A stretch of DNA of 64,000 nucleotides, taken from contig CM049314.1 in NCBI GenBank assembly GCA_026874595.1, positions 14,560,729 through 14,624,728 on the forward strand, in the 5' to 3' direction. The translations under genes and the position numbers were made by a program. A model generated the notes under the pieces. The model ran no database searches. It saw only the letters and a program-made list of their open reading frames with translations, and was not told where the DNA came from. This DNA is from Sipunculus nudus (lineage: Eukaryota > Annelida > Sipuncula > Golfingiida > Sipunculidae). Shown one piece after another: positions 1 to 13,100 of the stretch. Every line of letters starts with the position of its first letter. Within the stretch, counting starts at the first letter, position 1.

Positions 1-371
1 AAATCTTGTTGCATGAATTAATTACGAATAAACTTATAACAGTTGTTAATAAAATGTTAGTGCATGACATGTTCATGAATAAATGTAATAATAAAATAAT
101 AATAAAATCTTTCCTTTCCACACCAGCCCCTTCCGTATTAAAGCATTTTTGGTGTGTTTCAAAGTTAGCCAGTTTCTAAGAGATGGAAATGTTTGCGATA
201 TATTGCTCAAGTATTCATTAAGGGCTGTATGTTCCTCGTAAAGGTTTGCCTTATGACTTGCCCTTAATTTCGAAAAATAGGTGGATGGGATGATTAATAT
301 ATCCGGTTAGTTATACGGAACTAGCTTTACTGTTCGCTATAGTCCAATGAATTTAGAGACTTTTTTATTAG
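1..371. other. AT-rich intron or upstream sequence, no gene seen
   Basis: No open frame with domain similarity or paired splice sites is visible. The last bases form a pyrimidine-rich acceptor ending at AG 370-371. It is presumably the intron before the Thr-rich exon. Confidence 0.5.
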
Positions 372-470
372 GTTCCACTCTTGTTGGAAGTGAATCAACC
401 CTCGACTTAACAACGATTGAAAAAACAAGCACAATTGCCTTGACAACATCAGCATCACTCACAACCATTG
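372..470 (+). CDS. Short Thr-rich linker exon
   Basis: A 99-bp, 33-codon exon between acceptor AG 370-371 (TTTTTTATTAG) and donor GTAAAT at 471. In phase 1 it reads open and is rich in Thr, Ser and Leu, with segments such as [17 protein letters not shown] and TSASLTT. It looks like the tail of a mucin-type linker preceding the EGF exon at 831, matching the order linker-EGF used throughout the locus. It has no cysteine. It could be a fortuitous open stretch, but the exact 1-1 symmetry and composition favour a real exon. Confidence 0.6.
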
Positions 471-3400
471 GTAAATAACCATTTGTAACCTCTCCGGACG
501 ACTTCTCTTACCATGTACACCAAGTATACATAAACATACAGTCATATGGAAGATCACTTCTCGTTAATAGTGCTGACTGGTCCTCTTGCCATTATGCTTA
601 AAAATAATTCATGAGACAGTGATCACATTTTGTACTGTTTTGATTTCATCCTGCAAGTTAGTGAAATCCTGTATATTTTGTCTTCATAGGTAAATTGTCA
701 TGGAAAATATATTCTGTTAGCTCATTATTTTTTTATTCCAAAATGCTGAAAACAATTTACTTTTTCCGCAATTTCTGATTTCCTAAGAACCGAGATCGTG
801 ATCCAGATATAATGTTTCGTTTCCTTGCAGGACCATGTAGTTCAAACCCATGTATGAATGGTGGAACATGTGTACCCCAGGACAACGTGAATTATGACTG
901 CATCTGTGCTGAATGCGACTGTGTCCAACAATTCGGTGCAACGGGTCCGAACTGCGAGCTGCTCGATGGTAAATTTTGATTCACAAAAACGTGAATGAGT
1001 GAAAGCTAGAAGTATATAATTTACACACTGCTTACACAGACTTCAAATGCGCTAGATACTCAAGAGTAAATACTGGATCATTATATTAGTCGTGCATTAT
1101 GCCTTTTTCAAGAATTGGAGAATATTCTGACATATTTAAATCAGAATATATACTTCATTGTTTTCTTATCATGTGCCCCTTAAGATACAAAATGAACATT
1201 TTCATAAAATGAGGATGCCTTCCAAGTGTATAGTGTCTAATGATCATAATTTAGAATAATTGGTCATGAGTGACTTGGAATTTCCATTTTTCAGATGCAA
1301 AACTAATACCTTTCAGAACTCTATGACTGCTCTTCGACCGGAATTCGGCCTGACCCTCGCCGTTGCGATGGCTACCTGGAATGCGTGTTTCCAGGACAAC
1401 CACCATTTAACCAGACATGCGCACCGCCGTTAGTGTTTAACCCAAGATGGTCTGACGTCACCACCAAGTCTGACATCTGTGTATTTCCGGCGGATGTTGT
1501 GTGCGAACCTGTGCCGACAACGACCGGGCGCCTCAGTACAACGCCGGAACAAACAACAACGCCGAGAACCACAACATTGGCTCCTACAACAGTTGGTATG
1601 CAACAACTCTAAATCAATGTATCAAAGGCATTACTGTCCATCTTAGTACGAAGTATTAACTGAAATAATTTATTTTGTCATTTTTGCACAGTGGAATCTT
1701 TATGTTCAGAACTTTTTCTGGAGCTTGTGGTACATACGTCACAGGTCTCCCCGAAGTGTCACATATCACGTGACAGAGAGGTTTCCGTCTTTGTGCAAAA
1801 CCGTAACATAATTCGATCTGGAGTTGCAAACGTGTTAAATCAGTTCTATAATGCAAAATGGTCGGAGAAACAAAACGGTAAGGAAAAAATTCGAGTAATT
1901 TCGAATATTAGCAAAGACACAAAGTTTTGGAAATTTAATTGTTACGACCTTTCTTTTGCAGTTATTATCTGGATAATAGGACGTCATTAAAATATAGCGG
2001 ACGTGAAATTCTTTTACAGTATTAAAAAAATAATAAATAGTTATCGCGGTTATGGATAATTTTGGTAATGGATTAGATTTTCTGATTACATTGGTTTAAA
2101 GTAAATCCATTGCCTCATTTGACCTCTAAGTAAATATCAAGAGTCTAACGTTTGTGTGACTCCACAGATGAAACTATCCAAGTTCTCCAGTCCATGATGT
2201 AGCTCTTCCCAAATTACCAAACAAACAAGGAACCTCACAAATAAGCTTAACTAGGACTTTATGAATTCATATAATATTACAAAGGAAGTTCCTGGTTCGA
2301 GTTCTCAGACAGTTTTCTTTTACAGGACCATGCAATTCAAATCCGTGTTTAAACGGTGGAACATGCGTGCCAGTTGACCTCCAAATCTACGAATGCATTT
2401 GTGCAGAATGCGACTGTATCCAGACATTTGGGTATGCTGGGAAGAATTGTGAGAACTTAAGCGGTAGGTAACTTGTACAACCAATGTACCGGTACACTAA
2501 CTATACACATTGTTAAATGTCACCGTTCAGGGATCGTATTACTTTTAGATTTTCCCCATTCCATCGGAAAGGCATTAAAACAGGTGTGCCTTTCCGTAGA
2601 AGGGTATGCCTTATCGCTAAAGATGCATCCTACCATCATATCAAACTTATCATCCTACAAGGACACTTGCATGCAAAAAGAACTGATTTATTTTTTCAAT
2701 GGTAAACCTTATATGAGAAACATGATTGTGCAGTGAACAACAACAGGAAAATACAGCAGATGATGGCCTTAATGCCAGAAAGTATAAAAATTATAAACCT
2801 TTTTTATAGGAAATATAGGAAATATAGAAAGTCGGTGGAACACCGCCTGTAAAATATTTCGTTTTTGTGTCATGTTTACTATTTATCTGCTACTAATGTT
2901 GGAAACATCTAGGTAATCACCATTCCAACGGATTGGTACAAAATGAAAAATGTCTTTCCGTGCACATGCTTACCTGTCTGAGGCGGGCGGAAAGGCATCA
3001 TTACGACCCCTGCCGTTCGTTCCGATGATCTGTTAATGAGATATAAAAAAACTCAGGTCCCTTGTACATTTTTAGTTCTCAATAATTTCGGACATTTAAA
3101 AAATAATCTTATGTGGCGTGTATGGAATGCCAACATTTGTAGAGATTCAAAACTAGCGTTGTCGTGAAGCTGTACAAGAAATGCTACTATGAAACAATTC
3201 ATATTTATAACGCTGATCGGCTCTATTTTACTGCACGTAGGTCAGTCATACCTCCATTTATATTGTTCTTTAAGGAAAATGTTTGCTGTATTAAAACATG
3301 TGTGAAAATAATTTACCACATTAAAACCTCACGAATGATTATAAATCCAGAGTACTGGGCATCGACCCGCCGGGCTAACGGGTTCATGTGTTGATTTATT

Positions 3401-4042
3401 ATCAACATTTTTTTCTACCTTTAATATGTTTCTGAACACAATGACATCACACAACACAATGACGTCACACCATGTAGCACTTTTTAAAAGACCCCCCCTA
3501 ATGAACGGCATCATAAAGTATGATGATGTGTATTGACATTTGTGTACACTTAAAATAGGTCAGGAAAAACGCCTAGGGTTTCGACATGGTTCGCCCATTT
3601 ACTTTATTATTATTAAATATTTTATACATATTAATTACAGGTTTATACACATGTGACAGAGCCGGTATACGTCCTGATCCACACAACTGCGCTGCTTATA
3701 TCGAATGTGTATTCCCGGACCAGGCCCCCTTCAATCAAACGTGTGCGCCACCTCTCGCGTTCAACCCTCACTGGAAAGACACCAACCTTAAAACCGACCT
3801 GTGCTTATTTCCACGTGACATCATATGTCTACCGGAACTGCCAACCACCACCGGGCCTCCGACAACAACTGCAACAACCGGGCTAGAATTTACGTCAACG
3901 ACAGAAGTGAAAAGTTCCCATGCCCCCAGTAACAGCAGATATACAGGGACAGTGATACCTACTACGCCAGGTTATAGCTCTCAGTTTTCATATAAAGTTG
4001 CTATTTAGGTTCTCTTGTCCTTTACCTCATATTCTGTACAAC

Positions 4043-4100
<58 letters not shown>

Positions 4101-7100
4101 GTATATATATAAATTTGTTCTAACCCATAATCATGTTGCTACTTTTATGTATCTCATTTCAGAGATGAAAAAGGCTAATAAAGATAAGGTTATGTTGCTT
4201 TACAGGTCCATGTTCGTCAAATCCATGCCTCAATGGGGGAACGTGTGTACCTGCAGAAAACTTCAGCTACTTTTGTCTGTGTGCTGAATGTGACTGTATC
4301 CAGCAGCTCGGCATCGCCGGAGAGCACTGTGAATTTCTTACAGGTACCAGTAAACGTTCCCACGAAAACAGAGGAGCAACATCAGTTTAACAATTGAATA
4401 TCATAATCATATATGATCAAGTGAGAAAAGTGCTTTTGAAATTTTTCTCCTTTTTCTTGTTTATTTAAGCCGTGTATGCTGTAACTTATCGCTGGTAATG
4501 CTGAGTGAAGCATGAGATTAAATTCATGAACATAATTCGAAAAAGGTCATATATGACGCCAAGTCAGTGTTACTTCCTTACTTGTGTTTTCTTAATCAGC
4601 TATTAAAATTTAATGTCAGATGAATATTATTATTATGAACATTACTGTATTGTCATATGTGTCATTGTTGAGCGTAGAGTTTATTAAGAAAACATTTCCT
4701 GAATTTCTTCCAGATTTTACCGGGCCATGTGGGCAGAGTGAGATCCGGCCAGACCCTTCAACATGTGGAGGTTTCTTGGAGTGTGTTTACTCTGGCTTCC
4801 TCCCATACAAGCAGTCTTGCCCACCGGGACTGGTGTTCAACCCAGCATGGAAGGATGCCGCATTCAGGACAGATGTGTGCTTATTCAAGCGAGAAGTGTC
4901 CTGCGATCAGTTGGTAACAACGTCCACGACGAAGACCACTTTTTATACAAGTGATAGGACAACCTCAGGACCGAAGACCACCACCAGAGTGTCGTCATTA
5001 ATCACAGTGAGGGCGACCATTGCGCCGACAACTCCGGCCACAGGCCCACAAACCTCCCAAGGAACATCCGCGCCTACTTCGACTGTAGCACCAGAGGAGA
5101 CCACGGTGCAGTCAACCTTGCCCGATACGACCACCGTGAAGACGACCATTGCGCCCACAACTCTGCCCACAACCCCACAGACCTCCCAAGGAACATCCGC
5201 TCCTACTTCTACTGGGGTACCAGAGGAGACCACGGTGCAGTCAACCTTGCCCGATACGACAACCGACCCAGGTAGGCCAACTTTTGTACATGCCTAGCAA
5301 TATCGTTGGCTGTGTGTTTTGGGATGCTTCAGCTTTTTCCTTTTTGGATAAATGTTCGTTTGGTGACAAGTCTGGTCAAGGTAAACTTTACACGTTTGCA
5401 TTTGTACAGGACCCTGCGGAAGCCAGCCGTGCTTAAATGGTGGCACATGTGTCAACGACGGAGACAGCTACAAGTGCATTTGTGCGGCTTGTGATTGTGT
5501 AGAGAAGAGCGGTGCTGCTGGAGACCACTGTGAATTTCTGCCCGGTAAAGTCTAGTTTGAGATATAATTTGCATTTATCCAGGGTTCAATAGGCAATAAG
5601 CCGCCCTCGCCTCTTTTGTGTAGCACTTGAAACTAATGACACAAAACTAATCGGTGAACATGAGAGAAGGAAAAATATATGTAGAGTTTGTTTCATTCTG
5701 ATTCGGTTTATGTTATGGCCAGATGGGGTCAGAATGGGACACCTCAATATCATATATTCATCGTTTTATCATGTTTTCTGTGCAGAGCTTGAGACCTGCC
5801 TGCCTAACGCCGAGCCATTCCGCCCCGACCCGAGTGACTGCAGCAAGTATCTGGACTGTGGAGTGCCCACATCTCGCAGGTGTCCGCCCGGCACGGTCTT
5901 TGATCCAGGTTACACCACTTCTCCCCCATGTACCACATCTGTGTCAGATGCGCAGTGTTTCAACATCACTCTGCCAGTTGCCGTCACCACACCAGCCCAG
6001 ACAGGTGGGTGTTAAAAATTTCTAACCGTCAGTAGCAAACATAGAGAATAGTATTCGCGTACTATGTCGCATTCGCTTGCGCCAGCATAACAAATGTAAG
6101 TAAGTGAAAGTACCACGAATCATTTGAAGTGCCAGGGATGAGGGACAGTTCATGAAACAAAATATGGCAAGTAGAAATGGAGGGCTGACGGATTTGAAAG
6201 ACAACCTCTTTGGTAATCACTGGTTTGTGCCCAGGAAATGGGTAATTGTAAGGTTTTCCCCGTTGACAGGTGGTTGTTTGAGCAGCCCATGCCAAAATGG
6301 CGGTACGTGCTTCCCGGAACCTGACGGCAGCTACACTTGCAAATGTGCCAAGTGCGATTGCGCGGACCAGACTGGCCGGGCCGGCGTGAATTGCGAGAAT
6401 CTGCCTGGTAAGTACATTTCTGTAATAATTTATTTCCTCTCTACATCATTATATGTCCTTATTAATATTGGATGGCCCATTGTCAAATCCGATCGCGAGA
6501 GGATTTCTTAGTCACAGTATTGTCTGGTATTAAATGTCGGGAAGGGTTGCATAAATGGGTTCTGATTTTTGCGGCCAAGCTGAAAGAGCGTGACGGGACA
6601 CGAAGATAGGGTCCTCTGGTCGCAAAATCATGCCGCGTATTCTTTGCCGTTGCAGCCATGACACAGTGCGGAGCGGCGGAGGTTGGCTACAAACCAGATC
6701 CAGATGGCTGCCGGCGCTACTACATATGCGACGGCCAAGGGCCATTCCAACTAGGATTCTGCAAAGTGGGCACCAAATTTAACATAAATTGGGACTCTTC
6801 ATTAAGCAGTTTGACTGAAGCTGACCTTTGCGTTCCTGAGAGTACGCCACTAGACTGCAGCAATCCCACTGCAACGAGTCAGCTGGTAGCAGGTCTTAGT
6901 ACCACGGCCCCACCGGCGTTGACCACCGTGAAGACGACCATTGCGCCCACAACTCCGGCCACAACCCCACAAACCTCCCAAGGAACATCCGCGCCTACTT
7001 CGACTGTAGCACCAGAGGAGACCACGGTGCAGTCAACCTTGCCCGATTCGACCACCGTGAAGACGACCATTGCGCCCACAACTCTGCCCACAACCCCACA

Positions 7101-10100
7101 GACCTCCCAAGGAACATCCGCGCCTACTTCTACTGTGGCACCAGAGGAGACCACGGTGCAGTCAACCTTGCCCGATACGACAACCGACCCAGGTAGGCCA
7201 ACTTTTGTACATGCCTAGCAATATCGTTGGCTGTGTGTTTTGGGATGCTTCAGCTTTTTCCTTTTTGGATAAATGTTCGTTTGGTGACAAGTCTGGTCAA
7301 GGTAAACTTTACACGTTTGCATTTGTACAGGACCCTGTGGAAGCCAGCCGTGCTTAAATGGTGGCACATGTGTCAACGACGGAGACAGCTACAAGTGCAT
7401 TTGTGCGGCTTGTGATTGTGTAGAGAAGAGCGGTGCTGCTGGAGACCACTGTGAATTTCTGCCCGGTAAAGTCTAGTTTGAGATATAATTTGCATTTATC
7501 CAGGGTTCAATAGGCAATAAGCCGCCCTCGCCTCTTTTGTGTAGCACTTGAAACTAATGACACAAAACTAATCGGTGAACGTGAGAGAAGGAAAAAATAT
7601 ATGTAGAGTTTGTTTCATTCTGATTCGGTTTATGTTATGGCCAGATGGGGTCAGAATGGGACACCTCAATATCATATATTCATCGTTTTATCATGTTTTC
7701 TGTGCAGAGCTTGAGACCTGCCTGCCTAACGCCGAGCCATTCCGCCCCGACCCGAGTGACTGCAGCAAGTATCTGGACTGTGGAGTGCCCACATCTCGCA
7801 GGTGTCCGCCCGGCACGGTCTTTGATCCAGGTTACACCACTTCTCCCCCATGTACCACATCTGTGTCAGATGCGCAGTGTTTCAACATCACTCTGCCAGT
7901 TGCCGTCACCACACCAGCCCAGACAGGTGGGTGTTAAAAATTTCTAACCGTCAGTAGCAAACATAGAGAACGTATTCGCGTACTATGTCGCATTCGCTTG
8001 CGCCAGCATAACAAATGTAAGTAAGTGAAAGTACCACGAATCATTTGAAGTGCCAGGGATGAGGGACAGTTCATGAAACAAAATATGGCAAGTAGAAATG
8101 GAGGGCTGACGGATTTGAAAGACAACCTCTTTGGTAATCACTGGTTTGTGCCCAGGAAATGGGTAATTGTAAGGTTTTCCCCGTTGACAGGTGGTTGTTT
8201 GAGCAGCCCATGCCAAAATGGCGGTACGTGCTTCCCGGAACCTGACGGCAGCTACACTTGCAAATGTGCCAAGTGCGATTGCGCGGACCAGACTGGCCGG
8301 GCCGGCGTGAATTGCGAGAATCTGCCTGGTAAGTACATTTCTGTAATAATTTATTTCCTCTCTACATCATTATATGTCCTTATTTATATTGGATGGCCCA
8401 TTGTCAAATCCGATCGCGAGAGGATTTCTTAGTCACAGTATCGTCTGGTATTAAATGTCGGGAAGGGTTGCATAAATGGGTTCTGATTTTTGCGGCCAAG
8501 CTGAAAGAGCGTGACGGGACACGAAGATAGGGTCCTCTGGTCGCAAAATCATGCCGCGTATTCTTTGCCGTTGCAGCCATGACACAGTGCGGAGCGGCGG
8601 AGGTTGGCTACAAACCAGATCCAGATGGCTGCCGGCGCTACTACATATGCGACGGCCAAGGGCCATTCCAACTAGGATTCTGCAAAGTGGGCACCAAATT
8701 TAACATAAATTGGGACTCTTCATTAAGCAGTTTTACTGAAGCTGACCTTTGCGTTCCTGAGAGTACGCCACTAGACTGCAGCAATCCCACTGCAACGAGT
8801 CAGCTGGTAGCAGGTCTTAGTACCACGGCCCCACCGGCGTTGACCACCGTGAAGACGACCATTGCGCCCACAACTCCGGCCACAACCCCACAAACCTCCC
8901 AAGGAACATCCGCGCCTACTTCGACTGTAGCACCAGAGGAGACCACGGTGCAGTCAACCTTGCCCGATTCGACCACCGTGAAGACGACCATTGCGCCCAC
9001 AACTCTGCCCACAACCCCACAGACCTCCCAAGGAACATCCGCGCCTACTTCTACTGTGGCACCAGAGGAGACCACGGTGCAGTCAACCTTGCCCGATACG
9101 ACAACCGACCCAGGTAGGCCAACTTTTGTACATGCCTAGCAATATCGTTGGCTGTGTGTTTTGGGATGCTTCAGCTTTTTCCTTTTTGGATAAATGTTCG
9201 TTTGGTGACAAGTCTGGTCAAGGTAAACTTTACACGTTTGCATTTGTACAGGACCCTGTGGAAGCCAGCCGTGCTTAAATGGTGGCACATGTGTCAACGA
9301 CGGAGACAGCTACAAGTGCATTTGTGCGGCTTGTGATTGTGTAGAGAAGAGCGGTGCTGCTGGAGACCACTGTGAATTTCTGCCCGGTAAAGTCTAGTTT
9401 GAGATATAATTTGCATTTATCCAGGGTTCAATAGGCAATAAGCCGCCCTCGCCTCTTTTGTGTAGCACTTGAAACTAATGACACAAAACTAATCGGTGAA
9501 CGTGAGAGAAGGAAAAAATATATGTAGAGTTTGTTTCATTCTGATTCGGTTTATGTTATGGCCAGATGGGGTCAGAATGGGACACCTCAATATCATATAT
9601 TCATCGTTTTATCATGTTTTCTGTGCAGAGCTTGAGACCTGCCTGCCTAACGCCGAGCCATTCCGCCCCGACCCGAGTGACTGCAGCAAGTATCTGGACT
9701 GTGGAGTGCCCACATCTCGCAGGTGTCCGCCCGGCACGGTCTTTGATCCAGGTTACACCACTTCTCCCCCATGTACCACATCTGTGTCAGATGCGCAGTG
9801 TTTCAACATCACTCTGCCAGTTGCCGTCACCACACCAGCCCAGACAGGTGGGTGTTAAAAATTTCTAACCGTCAGTAGCAAACATAGAGAACGTATTCGC
9901 GTACTATGTCGCATTCGCTTGCGCCAGCATAACAAATGTAAGTAAGTGAAAGTACCACGAATCATTTGAAGTGCCAGGGATGAGGGACAGTTCATGAAAC
10001 AAAATATGGCAAGTAGAAATGGAGGGCTGACGGATTTGAAAGACAACCTCTTTGGTAATCACTGGTTTGTGCCCAGGAAATGGGTAATTGTAAGGTTTTC

Positions 10101-13100
10101 CCCGTTGACAGGTGGTTGTTTGAGCAGCCCATGCCAAAATGGCGGTACGTGCTTCCCGGAACCTGACGGCAGCTACACTTGCAAATGTGCCAAGTGCGAT
10201 TGCGCGGACCAGACTGGCCGGGCCGGCGTGAATTGCGAGAATCTGCCTGGTAAGTACATTTCTGTAATAATTTATTTCCTCTCTACATCATTATATGTCC
10301 TTATTTATATTGGATGGCCCATTGTCAAATCCGATCGCGAGAGGATTTCTTAGTCACAGTATCGTCTGGTATTAAATGTCGGGAAGGGTTGCATAAATGG
10401 GTTCTGATTTTTGCGGCCAAGCTGAAAGAGCGTGACGGGACACGAAGATAGGGTCCTCTGGTCGCAAAATCATGCCGCGTATTCTTTGCCGTTGCAGCCA
10501 TGACACAGTGCGGAGCGGCGGAGGTTGGCTACAAACCAGATCCAGATGGCTGCCGGCGCTACTACATATGCGACGGCCAAGGGCCATTCCAACTAGGATT
10601 CTGCAAAGTGGGCACCAAATTTAACATAAATTGGGACTCTTCATTAAGCAGTTTGACTGAAGCTGACCTTTGCGTTCCTGAGAGTACGCCACTAGACTGC
10701 AGCAATCCCACTGCAACGAGTCAGCTGGTAGCAGGTCTTAGTACCACGGCCCCACCGGCGTTGACCACCGTGAAGACGACCATTGCGCCCACAACTCCGG
10801 CCACAACCCCACAAACCTCCCAAGGAACATCCGCGCCTACTTCGACTGTAGCACCAGAGGAGACCACGGTGCAGTCAACCTTGCCCGATTCGACCACCGT
10901 GAAGACGACCATTGCGCCCACAACTCTGCCCACAACCCCACAGACCTCCCAAGGAACATCCGCGCCTACTTCTACTGTGGCACCAGAGGAGACCACGGTG
11001 CAGTCAACCTTGCCCGATACGACAACCGACCCAGGTAGGCCAACTTTTGTACATGCTTAGCAATATCGTTGGCTGTGTGTTTTTGGGATGCTTCAGCTTT
11101 TTCCTATTTGGATAAATGTTCGTTTGGTGACAAGTCTGGTCAGGGTAAACTTTACACGTTTGCATTTGTACAGGACCCTGCGGAAGCCAGCCGTGCTTAA
11201 ATGGTGGCACATGTGTCAACGACGGAGACAGCTACAAGTGCATTTGTGCGGCTTGTGATTGTGTAGAGAAGAGCGGTGCTGCTGGAGACCACTGTGAATT
11301 TCTGCCCGGTAAAGTCTAGTTTGAGATATAATTTGCATTTATCCAGGGTTCAATAGGCAATAAGCCGCCCTCGCATCTTTTGTGTAGCACTGAAACTAAT
11401 GACACAAAACTAATTGGTGAACATGAGAGAAGGAAAAATATATGTAGAGTTTGTTTCATTCTGATTCGGTTTATATTATGGCCAGATGGGGTCAGAATGG
11501 GACCCCTCAATATCATATATTCATCGTTTTATCATGTTTCCCGTGCAGAGCTTGAGACCTGCCTGCCGAACGCCGAGCCATTCCGCCCCGACCCGAGTGA
11601 CTGCAGCAAGTATCTGGACTGTGGAGTGCCCACATCTCGCAGGTGTCCGCCCGGCACGGTCTTTGATCCAGGTTACACCACTTCTCCCCCGTGTACCACA
11701 TCTGTGTCAGATGCGCAGTGTTTCAACATCACTCTGCCAGTTGCCCTCACCACACCAGCCCAGACAGGTGGGTGTTAAAAATTTCTAACCGTCAGTAGCA
11801 AACATAGAGAATAGTATTCGCGTACTATGTCGCATTCGCTTGCGCCAGCATAACAAATGTAAGTAAGTGAAAGTACCACGAATCATTTGAAGTGCCAGGG
11901 ATGAGGGACAGTTCATGAAACAAAATATGGCAAGTAGAAATGGAGCGCTGACGGATTTGAAAGGCAACCTCTTTGGTAATCACTGGTTTGTGCCCAGGAA
12001 ATGGGTTATTGTAAGGTTTCCCCATTGACAGGTGGTTGTTTGAGCAGCCCATGCCAAAATGGCGGTACGTGCTTCCCGGAACCTGACGGCAGCTACACTT
12101 GCAAATGTGCCAAGTGCGATTGCGCGGACCAGACTGGCCTGGCCGGCGTGAATTGCGAGAATCTGCCTGGTAAGTACATTTCTGTAATAATTTATTTCCT
12201 CTCTACATCATTATATGTCCTTATTTATATTGGATGGCCCATTGTCAAATCCGATCGTGAGAGGATTTCTTAGTCACAGTATCGTCTGGTATTAAATGTC
12301 AGGAAGAGTTGCATAAATGGGTTCTGATTTTTGCGACCAAGCTGAAAGAGCGTGACGGGACACTAAGATAGGGTCCTCTGGTCGCAAAATCATGCCGCGT
12401 ATTCTTTGCCGTTGCAGCCATGACACAGTGCGGAGCGGCGGAGGTTGGCTACAAACCGGATCCAGATGGCTGCCGGCGCTACTACATATGCGACGGCCAA
12501 GGGCCATTCCAACTAGGATTCTGCAAAGTGGGCACCAAATTTAACATAAATTGGGACTCTTCATTAAGCAGTTTGACTGAAGCTGACCTTTGCGTTCCTG
12601 AGAGTACGCCACTAGACTGCAGCGATCACACTGCAACGAGTCAGCTGGGAGCAGGTCTTAGTACCACGGCCCCACCGGCGTTGACCACCGTGAAGACGAC
12701 CATTGCGCCCACAACTCCGGCCACAACCCCACAAACCTCCCAAGGAACATCCGCGCCTACTTCGACTGTAGCACCAGAGGAGACCACGGTGCAGTCAACC
12801 TTGCCCGATGCGACCACCGTGAAGACGACCATTGCGCCCACAACTCTGCCCACAACCCCACAGACCTCCCAAGGAACATCCGCGCCTACTTCTACTGTGG
12901 CACCAGAGGAGACCACGGTGCAGTCAACCTTGCCCGATACGACAACCGACCCAGGTAGGCCAACTTTTGTACATGCCTAGCAATATCGTTGGCTGTGTGT
13001 TTTTGGGATGCTTCAGCTTTTTCCTATTTGGATAAATTTTCGTTTGGTGACAAGTCTGGTCAGTGTAAACTTTACACGTTTGCATTTGTACAGGACCCTG

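Larger units (their letters stand above)
2464..3640 (+). other. Long intron (1.18 kb) with two related hairpins
   Basis: AT-rich sequence between the second EGF exon and the CBM14 exon at 3641. Apart from two hairpins sharing the arm CGGAAAGGCA (separate entries) I see no exon, RNA gene or recognisable transposon. Confidence 0.55.

Noticed and set aside
3586-3650. ATG followed by a hydrophobic leader in frame with the CBM14 exon at 3641, resembling a signal peptide and an alternative start
   Set aside because: The hydrophobic residues come from translating the pyrimidine/AT-rich tract before a good AG acceptor. Preceding exons in the same phase make an internal exon more likely.
4163-4205. 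Possible micro-exon after TTTCAG just before the EGF exon at 4206
   Set aside because: No frame-compatible donor, and read-through gives the wrong frame for the EGF domain.
4620-4713. Second leader-like in-frame ATG before the CBM14 exon at 4714
   Set aside because: Same artefact: an AT-rich intron end read in frame across the acceptor TTCTTCCAG.
5723-6025. A 100-codon frame overlapping CBM14-1 in a shifted phase, repeated in all units
   Set aside because: It crosses the acceptor and donor of CBM14-1 and loses the cysteine pattern, so it is a shadow of the real exon.
6152-6269. ATG-started upstream extension of each EGF-B exon
   Set aside because: The extension lies in the intron before the GTTGACAG acceptor and has no domain features. 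It is open only because the intron is conserved between units.
6879-7154. Val/Gly-rich open frames on the - strand opposite every mucin segment
   Set aside because: They mirror the Thr/Pro codon bias of the sense exon (ACC/CCA read as GGT/TGG) and have no splice or domain support.
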